A model generated the notes under the pieces. That model was not told the origin of the DNA and did no database searches. It saw nothing but the letters and a program-made list of their open reading frames with translations. The translations under genes were made by a program, and so were the position numbers. Source: Leucothrix mucor DSM 2157 (GTDB taxonomy: Bacteria; Pseudomonadota; Gammaproteobacteria; Thiotrichales; Thiotrichaceae). From it: DNA of 64,000 bases. Positions 37,323 through 46,915 of this stretch are shown here, piece after piece (position 1 is the stretch's first letter; each line of letters begins with the position of its first letter). The stretch is taken from NCBI RefSeq assembly GCF_000419525.1, contig NZ_ATTE01000001.1:1964655-2028654 (forward strand). The letters are read 5' to 3'.

Positions 37323-37396
37323 ATTTACAATACTGTAAATTTTTTTTAATGTTGCAGTGCAGCTAAATTGACAACACACTGAAATACCGCTAATTT
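37323..37396 (+). promoter_or_regulatory. Palindrome with T-run and sigma-70 promoter upstream of oadGAB
   Basis: ATTTACA-ATAC-TGTAAAT (37323-37340) is an exact inverted repeat followed by eight T, so it may be an operator or a weak terminator. Downstream, TTGACA (37368-37373), a 17-base spacer and TAATTT (37391-37396) make a good promoter. A second TTGACA (37471-37476) has no matching -10. The 318 bases between fdhA and oadG hold nothing else I can name. Confidence 0.5.
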
Positions 37397-37562
37397 AAAG
37401 CGCGAATTTGCAACCGCTGAATTCGACAAACTTGATGCGGTTAATCACAAACTTTTAGTCTGCCATTTTGTTGACATAAACACTGATACACAGTTCGGCG
37501 ATAACTGCTAAGTGTTGTATCATACGCTGTTAACAAGTCACTTCGAGGATGCATCACGTACT

Positions 37563-37817
37563 ATGGATAACTCTATAATCGATCAGGGATTCAGTCTGAT
37601 GTTGTTCGGCATGGGAACCGTTTTTGTGTTCCTGACGTTGCTGATTTTCGCAACCGGAGCCATGTCAAGCGTGATATTGCGTTGGTTCCCAGAGAAAATC
37701 GTCGAGCCAACAGCAAAGAAAAAACGCACCCCTGCGGCTACTTCTGGCTCTCCTGTGTCAGCAGCCACCCTGAAAATTATTCAGGGCGCGATCGACCAGC
37801 ACCGTAACCGGAAGTAA
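37563..37817 (+). CDS. oadG: Oxaloacetate decarboxylase gamma subunit
   Basis: An 84-residue single-span membrane protein. ATG 37563 is chosen because the following [20 protein letters not shown] is the usual OadG start; the frame is open further upstream without homology. One helix (about residues 11-35) is followed by a basic, Ala/Pro-rich tail. It anchors and stabilises the alpha-beta complex and binds Zn in known enzymes. It is the first gene of oadGAB, 52 bases before oadA. Confidence 0.85.
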   Translation: MDNSIIDQGFSLMLFGMGTVFVFLTLLIFATGAMSSVILRWFPEKIVEPTAKKKRTPAATSGSPVSAATLKIIQGAIDQHRNRK

Positions 37818-37869
37818 TCAGTTCCCCGACGGGAAATTCTCCAACCCTTTTGAGAATGATCAGAGCACT

Positions 37870-39684
37870 ATGAGTCAGAATACAAACACCGATAGCAATT
37901 CCAAGCAACGCTTGCAAATTACAGACGTAGTTTTGCGCGATGGCCACCAGTCCCTGTTTGCCACCCGGATGCGTCTTGCTGATATGTTACCCATCGCTGA
38001 AAAACTGGACAGTGTAGGCTACTGGTCTGTCGAGACTTGGGGTGGGGCAACGTTCGATTCATGCATTCGTTTTTTAGGTGAAGATCCATGGGATCGTATC
38101 CGCCAGTTAAAAGCGGCTATGCCAAACACGCCTCAGCAAATGCTGTTCCGTGCTCAGAATATTCTGGGTTACCGCCATTATGCCGATGACGTGGTCAACA
38201 AGTTTGTTGAGCGTGCAGCGGTAAACGGAGTGGACGTATTCCGCGTATTTGACGCGATGAACGACACCCGTAATATGGAAACGGCATTGAAAGCGGTTAA
38301 AGCCGTTGATAAACATGCTCAAGCAGCCATGTCATATACCTTAAGCCCAGTACACAATTTGCAGCTGTGGTTGGATATGGCGCGTCGCCTTGAAGACATC
38401 GGCTGTGACTCCATCTGCATTAAAGATATGGCCGGCCTGCTGAAGCCTTACACCGGTTATGAACTAGTAACCGAGCTGAAGAAAGCGGTCTCTGTGCCCA
38501 TTCATATTCAGTGTCACGCAACAACCGGTCTTTCGACCAGTACTTACCTGAAATGTATTGAAGCGGGCATCGATAATGTCGATACCTCGATTTCATCCAT
38601 GTCGATGACTTATGGTCACTCGCCAACCGAATCTGTGGTTGCCATGCTGCAAGACACTGAGCGCGCAACGGGCTTGGATTTGGAGCTACTGGAAGAGATT
38701 GCTGCTTATTTCCGCGATGTTCGTAAGAAGTACGCGAAATGGGAAGGCTCGCTGAAAGGCATCGATTCTCGTATTTTGGTTGCACAAGTGCCAGGCGGCA
38801 TGCTGACCAATATGGAAACTCAGCTTAAAGAGCAAGGCGCTGGCGATAAGCTGGATGCGGTTCTGGCAGAAATTCCACGTGTACGTGAAGACTTAGGTTT
38901 CATTCCGCTGGTAACCCCTACTTCGCAAATCGTTGGTACTCAAGCGGTGCTTAACGTATTAACTGGTCAGCGCTACGGCAAACTGACGGGTGAAGCAGCA
39001 GGTGTATTGCGTGGCGAATACGGCGCAACACCGGCTCCGGTTAATGCTGAACTACAAAAGCAAGCCTTGGGCAATGATGAGTTAATCACTTGCCGTCCGG
39101 CTGATCTGCTGGGTTCCGAGTTGGATAAGCTCAAAGACGAGCTGGTTGGCATTGCTAAAGAGAAAAACATTAAACTGACTGAGGGCGAAGGCCTGATCGA
39201 TGACGTGCTGACTTATGCACTGTTCCCACAGATCGGTTTGAAGTTCCTTGAAAATCGTGACAACCCATCAGCATTCGAACCCATTCCAACGGGTAAAGAA
39301 AGTGAAGCGGTTACTACTGGCTCTGGTGAAGAAGTTTACACCGTGACAATTGATGGCGTTGATCATGTGGTCACTGTTGGCAATGGCGGCGATATCACGG
39401 GTATCGTTCCTGTGGCTGGCGCTGCTTCTGGCTCATCTGATTCTGCACCGGCTGCTGCCGCTCCAACTGGCGGCGAAGGTTATCCTGCGCCAATGGCAGG
39501 TAATGTATTCAAAGTATTGGTACAACCTGGCGAGATGGTAGAAGAAGGCGACATCATGATTATTCTGGAAGCCATGAAGATGGAAATCACTGTGGTCGCA
39601 CCAAAAAGTGCAACTGTGGTTGAAGTTCTTGTTAAGGAAGGTGACGCCGTGTCACTGGGCGACACACTGGTTACCTTGGCATAG
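37870..39684 (+). CDS. oadA: Oxaloacetate decarboxylase alpha subunit, biotin-dependent
   Basis: 604 residues. The N-terminal carboxyltransferase domain ([41 protein letters not shown] [17 protein letters not shown]) is followed by a PYC_OADA domain, an Ala/Gly/Ser-rich linker (about 510-535) and a biotinyl domain with Lys570 in ILEAMKMEI. It transfers CO2 from oxaloacetate to biotin; OadB then releases CO2 while pumping Na+ out. The biotin need links loosely to bioC-bioH nearby. Confidence 0.96.
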   Translation: MSQNTNTDSNSKQRLQITDVVLRDGHQSLFATRMRLADMLPIAEKLDSVGYWSVETWGGATFDSCIRFLGEDPWDRIRQLKAAMPNTPQQMLFRAQNILGYRHYADDVVNKFVERAAVNGVDVFRVFDAMNDTRNMETALKAVKAVDKHAQAAMSYTLSPVHNLQLWLDMARRLEDIGCDSICIKDMAGLLKPYTGYELVTELKKAVSVPIHIQCHATTGLSTSTYLKCIEAGIDNVDTSISSMSMTYGHSPTESVVAMLQDTERATGLDLELLEEIAAYFRDVRKKYAKWEGSLKGIDSRILVAQVPGGMLTNMETQLKEQGAGDKLDAVLAEIPRVREDLGFIPLVTPTSQIVGTQAVLNVLTGQRYGKLTGEAAGVLRGEYGATPAPVNAELQKQALGNDELITCRPADLLGSELDKLKDELVGIAKEKNIKLTEGEGLIDDVLTYALFPQIGLKFLENRDNPSAFEPIPTGKESEAVTTGSGEEVYTVTIDGVDHVVTVGNGGDITGIVPVAGAASGSSDSAPAAAAPTGGEGYPAPMAGNVFKVLVQPGEMVEEGDIMIILEAMKMEITVVAPKSATVVEVLVKEGDAVSLGDTLVTLA

Positions 39685-39694
39685 GAGCTGACTG

Positions 39695-40861
39695 ATGGAA
39701 AACCTCTACAAATTATGGACTGACTCGGGAATTGCACAGCTACATCCCGGACAAGCAGTCATGATGATCGTTGGCTTGGGACTTTTGTACCTCGCCATCA
39801 AGAAAGGCTTTGAGCCCCTGCTACTGGTACCCATCGCCGTCGGTACCCTGTTGGTGAATATTCCTGGAGCGGGCTTTGAAGCCGAGCCAGTGTATGACGC
39901 CATGGGTCACCTGCAAGACCCCGGCGGTATGATGTATTACATCTACAATATGGGTATTGCGTCAGGCATGTTCCCGCTGATCATCTTTATGGGTGTTGGC
40001 GCGATGACTGACTTTGGACCGCTTTTGGCGAACCCAAAGACACTGTTACTTGGTGCAGCGGCTCAGTTTGGTATTTTTGCGACGGTATTGGGCGCAGTTA
40101 GCCTAAGCCACTTCGGTATTCTGGACTTTAGTATTACGGATGCGGCAGCAATCGGTATTATCGGTGGTGCGGATGGCCCGACGGCAATCTTTGTTACCAG
40201 TAAGCTCGCCCCCGATATTCTGGGTGCGGTAGCGGTAGCAGCCTACTCTTACATGGCACTGGTGCCAATTATCCAGCCGCCAATTATGCGTGCCCTGACT
40301 ACTGAGCAGGAACGTGCAATCAAGATGGTACAGCTGCGTCATGTAACAAAAAGTGAGAAGATCATTTTCCCACTGTTACTGCTGATCATGGTGGCTATGG
40401 TTCTCCCTTCGGCTGCTCCGCTGCTGGGTATGTTCTGCTTTGGTAACCTGATGCGTGAAGCCGGCGTGGTTGAGCGTTTAAGTGATACTGCACAGAATGC
40501 ACTGATCAATATCGTAACCATCTTCCTTGGTTTAGGTGTTGGCTCGAAAATGAGTTCTGACAAGTTCCTGAACTGGGAAACATTGGGTATTCTGGGACTG
40601 GGTGCGATTGCATTCTGTATCGGTACGGCCTCTGGTGTGTTACTGGCGAAGTTACTCAATAAGTACAGCAAATCGCCCATCAATCCATTGATTGGTTCAG
40701 CCGGTGTATCTGCGGTGCCGATGGCAGCTCGTGTTTCCAATAAAGTGGGACTGGAAGCGAATCCGCATAACCATCTGTTGATGCATGCCATGGGTCCTAA
40801 CGTGGCGGGTGTTATCGGTTCTGCGATTGCAGCCGGTGTGATGATCAGCATGCTTAGCTAA
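39695..40861 (+). CDS. oadB: Oxaloacetate decarboxylase beta subunit, Na+ pump
   Basis: A 388-residue membrane protein with about nine to eleven helices. Conserved blocks include [42 protein letters not shown] (with the Na+-site Asp) and [19 protein letters not shown]. It decarboxylates carboxybiotin and extrudes sodium ions. It starts 10 bases after oadA and ends just before a strong terminator. Confidence 0.96.
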   Translation: MENLYKLWTDSGIAQLHPGQAVMMIVGLGLLYLAIKKGFEPLLLVPIAVGTLLVNIPGAGFEAEPVYDAMGHLQDPGGMMYYIYNMGIASGMFPLIIFMGVGAMTDFGPLLANPKTLLLGAAAQFGIFATVLGAVSLSHFGILDFSITDAAAIGIIGGADGPTAIFVTSKLAPDILGAVAVAAYSYMALVPIIQPPIMRALTTEQERAIKMVQLRHVTKSEKIIFPLLLLIMVAMVLPSAAPLLGMFCFGNLMREAGVVERLSDTAQNALINIVTIFLGLGVGSKMSSDKFLNWETLGILGLGAIAFCIGTASGVLLAKLLNKYSKSPINPLIGSAGVSAVPMAARVSNKVGLEANPHNHLLMHAMGPNVAGVIGSAIAAGVMISMLS

Positions 40862-40880
40862 TTGCTCGATTACACTGCAT

Positions 40881-40914
40881 AAAAAAAGCCGGGCTAATTC
40901 AGCCCGGCTTTTTT
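40881..40914. terminator. Strong bidirectional terminator after oadB
   Basis: A-tract, GCCGGGCT (40888-40895), AATTC loop, AGCCCGGC (40901-40908), T-tract. Symmetry lets it serve oadB on the + strand and the convergent tetR gene on the - strand. Confidence 0.9.
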
Positions 40915-40980
40915 GTTTGTGAATTTGGGCTTTGGACGTTGTTATTTAATTTTAAAAGCTCTGAGTTGTATGCGGCTGAT

Positions 40981-41652
40981 TTACACTGCAATTGAAGCAA
41001 TAACGGACGTGTCCTTTGCCGCTAGAGAATCACCCAGCATTGCATTAGTAGAATCCTCTGCAACGCAAACACCCGCAAATATCCCAGCAACCGTTTGCTC
41101 CAATAATTCAGGCAATGGCTGCTTAATCAAACCATCTAATCGCAGCTGCACCATTCGAATTGCCCCGCCAAAAATACAGGATGAAGCCACCAAGGGCTCC
41201 ATAGTGCGAAACTCACCTGCGGCAATTCCTGCTTCAATAATCTGATCGATTTTCACAAAACCAGCATCTTCACACAGTAATAACTGATCACTCAAAAACT
41301 CGGTGTGTCGGATATTAAACAGATAAGCCATGATGTCGGCGTGGGATTCTGTGTACTCAAACATCAACTCAATAATCTTTCGGCACTGCTCACGTGGCGA
41401 GTCACTACTGGCAATCCCATCATCCACCAACTCATCAAATTCAATGCACAAATGCAGGTACAGCGCCTTGGCCACACCCTCTTTTCCACCGAAGTGATTA
41501 TAGATGGACCCGATGCTGACATTCGCCAGACTTTGGATCTGATGTACTGAAACCGTGTGGTAGCCTTTTTTTACAAACAGCTCTAACGCCGCCGTAAGAA
41601 TTTTACAGTCGATGGGTTCAGGTACTGGTGCGAGGCGTTTTAGATAAGGCAT
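40981..41652 (-). CDS. TetR-family transcriptional regulator
   Basis: 223 residues. The N-terminal helix-turn-helix (ILTAALELFVKKGYHTVSVHQI, ANVSIGSIYNHFGGKEGVAKAL) is typical; the C-terminal ligand domain is unassigned. It is divergent from the methanethiol oxidase gene, with a palindrome and promoter between them, so it is a good candidate regulator of that locus (inference). Confidence 0.88.
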   Translation of the reverse strand: MPYLKRLAPVPEPIDCKILTAALELFVKKGYHTVSVHQIQSLANVSIGSIYNHFGGKEGVAKALYLHLCIEFDELVDDGIASSDSPREQCRKIIELMFEYTESHADIMAYLFNIRHTEFLSDQLLLCEDAGFVKIDQIIEAGIAAGEFRTMEPLVASSCIFGGAIRMVQLRLDGLIKQPLPELLEQTVAGIFAGVCVAEDSTNAMLGDSLAAKDTSVIASIAV

Positions 41653-41657
41653 AGGCG

Positions 41658-41669
41658 AATAGTACTATT
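41658..41669. promoter_or_regulatory. Candidate TetR operator (perfect 12-bp palindrome)
   Basis: AATAGTACTATT lies 6 bases upstream of the tetR start codon and 19 bases before the -35 of the divergent promoter. Position and symmetry suit an autoregulatory operator. Confidence 0.45.
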
Positions 41670-41687
41670 TGATTAGGCAACTATCAA

Positions 41688-41716
41688 TTGACAAAAGTGA
41701 AGGTTCATTCTATTTT
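41688..41716 (+). promoter_or_regulatory. Promoter of the methanethiol oxidase operon
   Basis: Consensus TTGACA (41688-41693), a 17-base spacer and TATTTT (41711-41716), about 68 bases before the start codon. Confidence 0.6.
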
Positions 41717-41783
41717 AAATAAAACAATAATAGCCGCTGCTGATTGCTCCTTGAATTCACTACGTTATTTCCTGAGGAGGAAA

Positions 41784-43166
41784 ATGATGTCATACGAAAC
41801 AAGAAAATTTCCGGTGCGTAATGCGCTGGCGCTGGCTTTAATGGTTTGCGGAATATCTGCAACAACGATTACTGCGGTACAGGCCGATGAAACCTGCATG
41901 TCTCCTTATATGGCCAAAATTACTGGCCAGGAAGACTTCGTGTATATATGGACGCTGGGTGTCGAGGGATTAGGCGACGCACAGGACAAACTGGTGACAG
42001 TGGATGTGAATCCAAAATCTGAACAGTATGGCAAAGTAATTAATAGCTTGTCGGTAGGCGGTCGCAATGAGGCGCACCACTCCGGCTTAACTGATGACCG
42101 CAAATACCTCTGGGCTGGCGGTCTGGATACCAACAAGATTTTTATATTTGATGTGCACACTGATCCTGCCAAACCAACGTTGCATAAAGTGATTACTGAC
42201 TTTGTATCCGCCAGTGGCGGTGCTGTGGGCCCTCATACGACTTATGCGCTCCCCGGCAAGATGATTATCACTGCTCTATCCAATAACAAGGATAATGGTG
42301 GTCGTACTGCCTTGGTGGAATACAGTAATGCTGGTGAATACCTCCAAACGCATTGGATGCCGAGCGATCAGGATTTAAATGGCGCAGTGAAAACCGGAAA
42401 ATATTCTGATGGCTTTGGCTATGACATTCGTGCGCTACCACGCCGCAATGCCATGTTTACTTCATCGTTTACCGGCTGGTCTAACTACATGATGGATTTC
42501 GGTAAAATGCTGGGCGACCAAGAGGCCATGAAGCGCTTTGGTAACACCATGGTGCGCTGGGATTTGCACGCCAGAAAGCCCAAAGAAGTATTCGATGTAC
42601 CCGGTGCGCCACTGGAAGTGCGCTGTGCTTGGCAACCACGCAATAACTGGTGCGTCACCACGACTGCCCTGACCTCAAAAATCTGGATTGTGCACGAAAA
42701 CACCGATGGTAAATGGAAAGCAGAGCCTGTCGCAGATATTGGCGATCCTTCCAAAATCCCACTGCCGGTGGATATTTCATTGTCTTCAGATGATCAGGGC
42801 TTATGGGTGAACACCTTTATGGATGGCAAAACTCGTTACTTTGATATGAGCGACCCATTCAATCCGAAGCAAACCTATGAAAAGCAAATCGGCGCACAAG
42901 TGAATATGGCTTCCTCCAGTTGGGATGGCAAGCGCGTGTATTACACCTCATCACTACTCGCCAACTGGGATAAAAAAGGTGCTGACAATGAGCAATATTT
43001 CAAAGCCTATAATTGGGATGGCAAAGAACTGACCGAGCAGTTCAGCATTGATTTTACTAAAGAAAAGCTAGGACGCGCACACCAAATGCGGTTTGGCGCT
43101 TACTCCTTGTATGCCAATGCCAGCCCGGTGACACCTAAAACCAAACTGAGCCAGTTAGCTCAGTAA
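41784..43166 (+). CDS. mtoX: Periplasmic methanethiol oxidase, SBP56 (selenium-binding protein) family
   Basis: About 460 residues. A strong ribosome site (GAGGAGG, 41774-41780) selects ATG 41784 or 41787; the frame is open upstream without meaning. A Sec signal (NALALALMVCGISATTITAVQA) precedes the SBP56 core, which begins CMSPYMAKITGQEDFVYIW and runs as a beta-propeller (TVDVNPKSEQYGKVI, GGRNEAHHSGLTDD, GAPLEVRCAWQPRNN). Bacterial members oxidise methanethiol to formaldehyde, sulfide and H2O2 with copper. The adjacent SCO/MauG-type gene and formaldehyde-oxidising genes strongly favour this function. Confidence 0.88.
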   Translation: MMSYETRKFPVRNALALALMVCGISATTITAVQADETCMSPYMAKITGQEDFVYIWTLGVEGLGDAQDKLVTVDVNPKSEQYGKVINSLSVGGRNEAHHSGLTDDRKYLWAGGLDTNKIFIFDVHTDPAKPTLHKVITDFVSASGGAVGPHTTYALPGKMIITALSNNKDNGGRTALVEYSNAGEYLQTHWMPSDQDLNGAVKTGKYSDGFGYDIRALPRRNAMFTSSFTGWSNYMMDFGKMLGDQEAMKRFGNTMVRWDLHARKPKEVFDVPGAPLEVRCAWQPRNNWCVTTTALTSKIWIVHENTDGKWKAEPVADIGDPSKIPLPVDISLSSDDQGLWVNTFMDGKTRYFDMSDPFNPKQTYEKQIGAQVNMASSSWDGKRVYYTSSLLANWDKKGADNEQYFKAYNWDGKELTEQFSIDFTKEKLGRAHQMRFGAYSLYANASPVTPKTKLSQLAQ

Positions 43167-43218
43167 GCCGCCGACCAAGCAATATGTTTACCAGCCAACA
43201 CAGAGGATGTGACGAGTG

Positions 43219-45777
43219 ATGCAACCTTCATTGAAACATTTAAGGGTTCTGTGTTGGCTGGTGCTATTTGGCTTGTCGACCACGCTCAGCGCTGCTGATA
43301 TTGCACCGGCTATTGGTTACCGCACGCTATCTTATGAATTGCCAGAAGTTGGGAGCTATCAACTCCCGGCATTAAAGCAAGCAGCAGATGGCACGGTACT
43401 GGATACCAATGAAAACCCACGCCAGCTTCACGATTTATACCGTGGGAAATACACACTGCTCGGCTTTATCTACAGCAATTGCGGCGATTTGAATGGCTGC
43501 CCGCTGTCATCCTATGTGTTTTACAAACTCAAATCGCAAATGCAGAAAGACCCAGAGCTTGCGAATAATCTGCGACTAATGAGCCTGAGCTTTGACCCTG
43601 AGCGCGACACGCCAAAAGTCATGCAGCTTTACGGAAAGAATTTTGATTACGCTGGCCCAAATGGCGAATGGCATTTTCTCACCACCGACTCGGAAGCCAG
43701 CCTGCAACCACTACTCAAATCCTATGAGCAAGATGTGCAGCGTGAGATGTCGGTTAATGGTAAAGCGGGTACGGCGATCTCTCATGTGTTGCGCGTGTAT
43801 TTGATTGATCCTGAGAATGCGATTCGCAATATTTACAGTGTTCAGTTTTTACATCCTGACATTATTATCAATGATCTGAAAACATTGCTGCAGCAAGATC
43901 GACGGCTTAACAAGCAAACTCCAGACTCAGTGGAGTCCGCACCGAAGCCAGCGACTGAAACCCAAGTAAAACTCATTCAAGCAGCCAACAAAACAGAAAC
44001 AACTGCAACTGCAACTGCAACTGCAACTGCAACTGCAACTGCAACTGCAACTGCAACTGCAAGCTTAGCCGAGCAGCCTATTCATCAACGACAAGGTAAA
44101 GCCGCCGATTTATTGGCGCTAACCCAATCACCACCGCTTGGCCTGCCGCCGCTAGATCAAGCACAACAACAAAACCTTAGCACTGACCGCATTGCTCTCG
44201 GTCGCAAGCTGTTTTTTGACCGTCGCTTGTCCCTAAATGACACGCTCTCCTGTGCCATGTGCCATGTGCCAGACCAAGGCTTTACCAGTAATGAAATCGC
44301 CACAGCGGTTGGTTTTGAGGGCCGTAGCGTCAGGCGCAACACACCCAGCTTATATAACGTTGCCCACGCCAAAACCCTATTTCACGATGCCCGTGAAGAC
44401 TCATTAGAGCAGCAAGTTTGGGGGCCGTTTTTAGCAACGAATGAAATGGCCAATCCATCCATTGGCTATGTGATTAATAAGCTGAGAAAATTTACTGACT
44501 ACGATGGCTTGTTTGAAACTAGCTTCGATAAACAAGGCCCGAATATGCAAACGGTCGGTCTTGCACTTGCGGCTTATCAACGCAGCTTACTCTCCGCTGA
44601 TTCGCCATTTGATCGCTGGTACTTTGGTAAACAGCCGCCGGCGCAAGCCAGTTTCAGCAAACAAGCCGAAGCAGGCTTTAAGCTATTCACCGGAAAAGCA
44701 CGTTGCAGCAGCTGCCATACAATTGGTACAGACTCTGCACTATTCAGCGATCATGCACTGCATAACACCGGCTTAGGCTATTTAAACTCCATGGGCAAAA
44801 AGCCAGAAACCCAGCGTGTCATGTTGGCGCCCGGGATCTTTGTAGATGTAGACAGCAAAATTATCGACAGCGTAAGTGAAGCACCGATTGCCGACCTTGG
44901 CCACTATGAAGTGAGCCAAGACCCCGCTGATCGCTGGAAATACAAAACCCCGATATTACGCAATGTCGCGATCACCGCACCCTATATGCACAATGGCAGC
45001 CTGCCAAGCTTACGCTCTGTGGTGGAGTTTTATAATCAGGGTGGCATTGCAAACCCCGGACTTGATCCACTCATTACGCCATTAAACTTAGACGACACTG
45101 AAGTCGATCAACTAGTCGCGTTTCTGCAAAGCCTGACCGGCAGTAATATCGACACGCTGGTTTCTGATGCCTTCGCAGCGCCTATTGGTGATACGGTGGT
45201 TACACCAGCAAAGCAGCCAACAACCAAGGCTAGCGAGCCGAAAACCCAAAAAACCAATACGGTTGGTGGGGACTTTACGCTCACTGATCACCACGGCAAG
45301 CCCTTTAAACTGACGCAATTACGCGGCAAAGTCGCGTTGATTTTCTTCGGTTACACGCATTGTCCTGATGTCTGCCCGACGGAGCTTGCAAGGATGGCTC
45401 AGCTATTAAAGCAACTGGGAAATGATGCGGATAAAGTACAAGGGCTGTTTGTCAGCGTAGACCCTGAGCGGGATACACCAGAAATTCTGAGTCAATACGT
45501 GCCCTACTTTCACTCCAGCTTAATCGGCCTCACAGGAAGCCAGAAACAGATTCAAGCCGTGACTGATGCTTATCATGTACAAACAAAGGTTCAGCAGAAC
45601 CAACGCACAGACACGCATTATTTTGTCGATCACACGGCAAATTTGTTTATCATTGATGGCCAAGGAAAGCTGGCACAAATCGTCCCATTCGGCTTTCCGG
45701 CACAACATATTTTAGATGCAGTAAAGCGCACTATCGCAGCGTTAAATTCCAACCCATTAATCACAACCAACCAGTAA
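43219..45777 (+). CDS. SCO1/SenC - di-haem cytochrome c peroxidase (MauG-like) - SCO1 fusion protein
   Basis: About 852 residues, signal peptide (LCWLVLFGLSTTLSAA). Domain 1 (about 45-235) is SCO-like: FIYSNCGDLNGCPLSS (Cx5C instead of Cx3C), SFDPERDTPKVM and a metal His in GTAISHVLRVYLID. A Thr-Ala linker follows. Domain 2 (about 300-650) is a di-haem peroxidase/MauG type with haem motifs CAMCH and CSSCH, the GFEGRSVRRNTPSLYNVAHA block and YMHNGSLPSLRSVVEFYN. Domain 3 (about 690-845) is a canonical SCO: GYTHCPDVCPTELA, SVDPERDTPEIL and His in DTHYFVDHTAN. Known mtoX loci encode SCO and MauG proteins separately; here they are one polypeptide. Likely roles are copper delivery to MtoX and redox maturation or peroxide removal. 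The ATG at 43219 follows GAGGATG; GTG 43216 is an alternative. Confidence 0.88.
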   Translation: MQPSLKHLRVLCWLVLFGLSTTLSAADIAPAIGYRTLSYELPEVGSYQLPALKQAADGTVLDTNENPRQLHDLYRGKYTLLGFIYSNCGDLNGCPLSSYVFYKLKSQMQKDPELANNLRLMSLSFDPERDTPKVMQLYGKNFDYAGPNGEWHFLTTDSEASLQPLLKSYEQDVQREMSVNGKAGTAISHVLRVYLIDPENAIRNIYSVQFLHPDIIINDLKTLLQQDRRLNKQTPDSVESAPKPATETQVKLIQAANKTETTATATATATATATATATATASLAEQPIHQRQGKAADLLALTQSPPLGLPPLDQAQQQNLSTDRIALGRKLFFDRRLSLNDTLSCAMCHVPDQGFTSNEIATAVGFEGRSVRRNTPSLYNVAHAKTLFHDAREDSLEQQVWGPFLATNEMANPSIGYVINKLRKFTDYDGLFETSFDKQGPNMQTVGLALAAYQRSLLSADSPFDRWYFGKQPPAQASFSKQAEAGFKLFTGKARCSSCHTIGTDSALFSDHALHNTGLGYLNSMGKKPETQRVMLAPGIFVDVDSKIIDSVSEAPIADLGHYEVSQDPADRWKYKTPILRNVAITAPYMHNGSLPSLRSVVEFYNQGGIANPGLDPLITPLNLDDTEVDQLVAFLQSLTGSNIDTLVSDAFAAPIGDTVVTPAKQPTTKASEPKTQKTNTVGGDFTLTDHHGKPFKLTQLRGKVALIFFGYTHCPDVCPTELARMAQLLKQLGNDADKVQGLFVSVDPERDTPEILSQYVPYFHSSLIGLTGSQKQIQAVTDAYHVQTKVQQNQRTDTHYFVDHTANLFIIDGQGKLAQIVPFGFPAQHILDAVKRTIAALNSNPLITTNQ
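44002..44061 (+). repeat. (ACTGCA)10 in-frame hexanucleotide repeat
   Basis: Ten perfect tandem ACTGCA units encode (Thr-Ala)10 between the first SCO domain and the peroxidase domain. Copy-number changes would keep the frame and only alter linker length. Confidence 0.97.
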
Positions 45778-45796
45778 TTCATAACAGGAGCAAACC

Positions 45797-46906
45797 ATGA
45801 AATGTAAAGCAGCAATTGCCTGGGGCCCAAAACAGGCGCTTGAAATCGAAGAAGTAGAAGTCGCCGGCCCTCGTGAAGGTGAAGTTCTGCTAAAAGTTCA
45901 TGCCACAGGCGTGTGCCATACCGATGCATTCACCATGTCTGGTGATGACCCAGAGGGCGTATTCCCAGCGATTTTAGGTCACGAAGGTGGCTGTGAAGTG
46001 GTTGAAGTAGGCCCGGGCGTTAAGAATCTGGAAGTCGGCGACCATGTTATCCCGCTATACATCGCTGAGTGTGGCGATTGCGAATACTGCAACAGCACTA
46101 AGTCCAACTTGTGCCAAACCATCGCACCAACCATCTGGACGGGCTTCATGCCAGATGGCACGCGTCGCTTTAAAGCACGTGGCCAAGATATCTATCACTA
46201 CATGGGTTGCTCAACCTTCTCTGAGTACACGGTAGTGCCTGAAATCGCATTGGCGAAAATCAACAAAGCAGCACCTTTGGATAAGGTTTGCTTGTTAGGT
46301 TGTGGTGTAACTACCGGTATCGGTGCAGTATTAAATACCGCGAAAGTAGAGCCAGGTTCTACTGTTGCGGTATTTGGCTTAGGCGGTATCGGCTTGTCTG
46401 TTATTCAGGGCGCGGTTATGGCTAAAGCCTCACGCATTCTGGCAGTTGATCTTAACCCTGAAAAATGGGAAATGGCTAAAGCCCTTGGCGCGACTGACTT
46501 CGTTAACCCGAAAGAAATCGATGGCTCCGTCAGCGAATACATTCAGGAAATCACTAATGGTGGTGTTGATTACTCATTTGAGTGTATCGGTAACGTCCAC
46601 GTAATGCGTGACGCGCTGGAATGTACTCACATGGGCTGGGGTGTTTCTACCGTAATCGGCGTTGCTGGTGCCGGACAAGTCATCCAAACCCGTCCATTCA
46701 ATCTGGTCGTTGGTCGTACCTGGAAAGGCTCTGCATTCGGTGGCGTTAAAGGCCGTACTGAGTTACCAGGCTACGTTGAGCGCTATATGTCTGGCGAAAT
46801 CGAGCTGGATAAGATGGTCACTCACACCATGGGACTGGAAGACATCAACAAAGCCTTCGACCTGATGCACGAAGGTAAGAGTATCCGTTCTGTCATCCTG
46901 ATGTAA
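45797..46906 (+). CDS. frmA: S-(hydroxymethyl)glutathione dehydrogenase (class III alcohol dehydrogenase)
   Basis: Oxidises S-hydroxymethylglutathione, the formaldehyde-glutathione adduct, to S-formylglutathione with NAD+. 369 residues; catalytic Zn ligands in [10 protein letters not shown] and GHEGGCEV, structural Zn site [15 protein letters not shown], Rossmann motif [15 protein letters not shown]. It is 19 bases after the fusion gene, behind GGAGCA, and 9 bases before fghA. Context: it disposes of formaldehyde from methanethiol oxidation. Confidence 0.97.
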   Translation: MKCKAAIAWGPKQALEIEEVEVAGPREGEVLLKVHATGVCHTDAFTMSGDDPEGVFPAILGHEGGCEVVEVGPGVKNLEVGDHVIPLYIAECGDCEYCNSTKSNLCQTIAPTIWTGFMPDGTRRFKARGQDIYHYMGCSTFSEYTVVPEIALAKINKAAPLDKVCLLGCGVTTGIGAVLNTAKVEPGSTVAVFGLGGIGLSVIQGAVMAKASRILAVDLNPEKWEMAKALGATDFVNPKEIDGSVSEYIQEITNGGVDYSFECIGNVHVMRDALECTHMGWGVSTVIGVAGAGQVIQTRPFNLVVGRTWKGSAFGGVKGRTELPGYVERYMSGEIELDKMVTHTMGLEDINKAFDLMHEGKSIRSVILM

Positions 46907-46915
46907 GGAAGCCTC

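Noticed and set aside
37471..37476. Second TTGACA upstream of oadG as a promoter
   Set aside because: No -10 hexamer at 16-18 bases spacing.
40339..40851. 170-codon minus-strand ORF inside oadB
   Set aside because: Shadow frame opposite a clear membrane protein gene.
44002..44061. Phase-variable contingency repeat switching the gene on and off
   Set aside because: The unit is six bases, so copy changes keep the frame; only linker length can vary.
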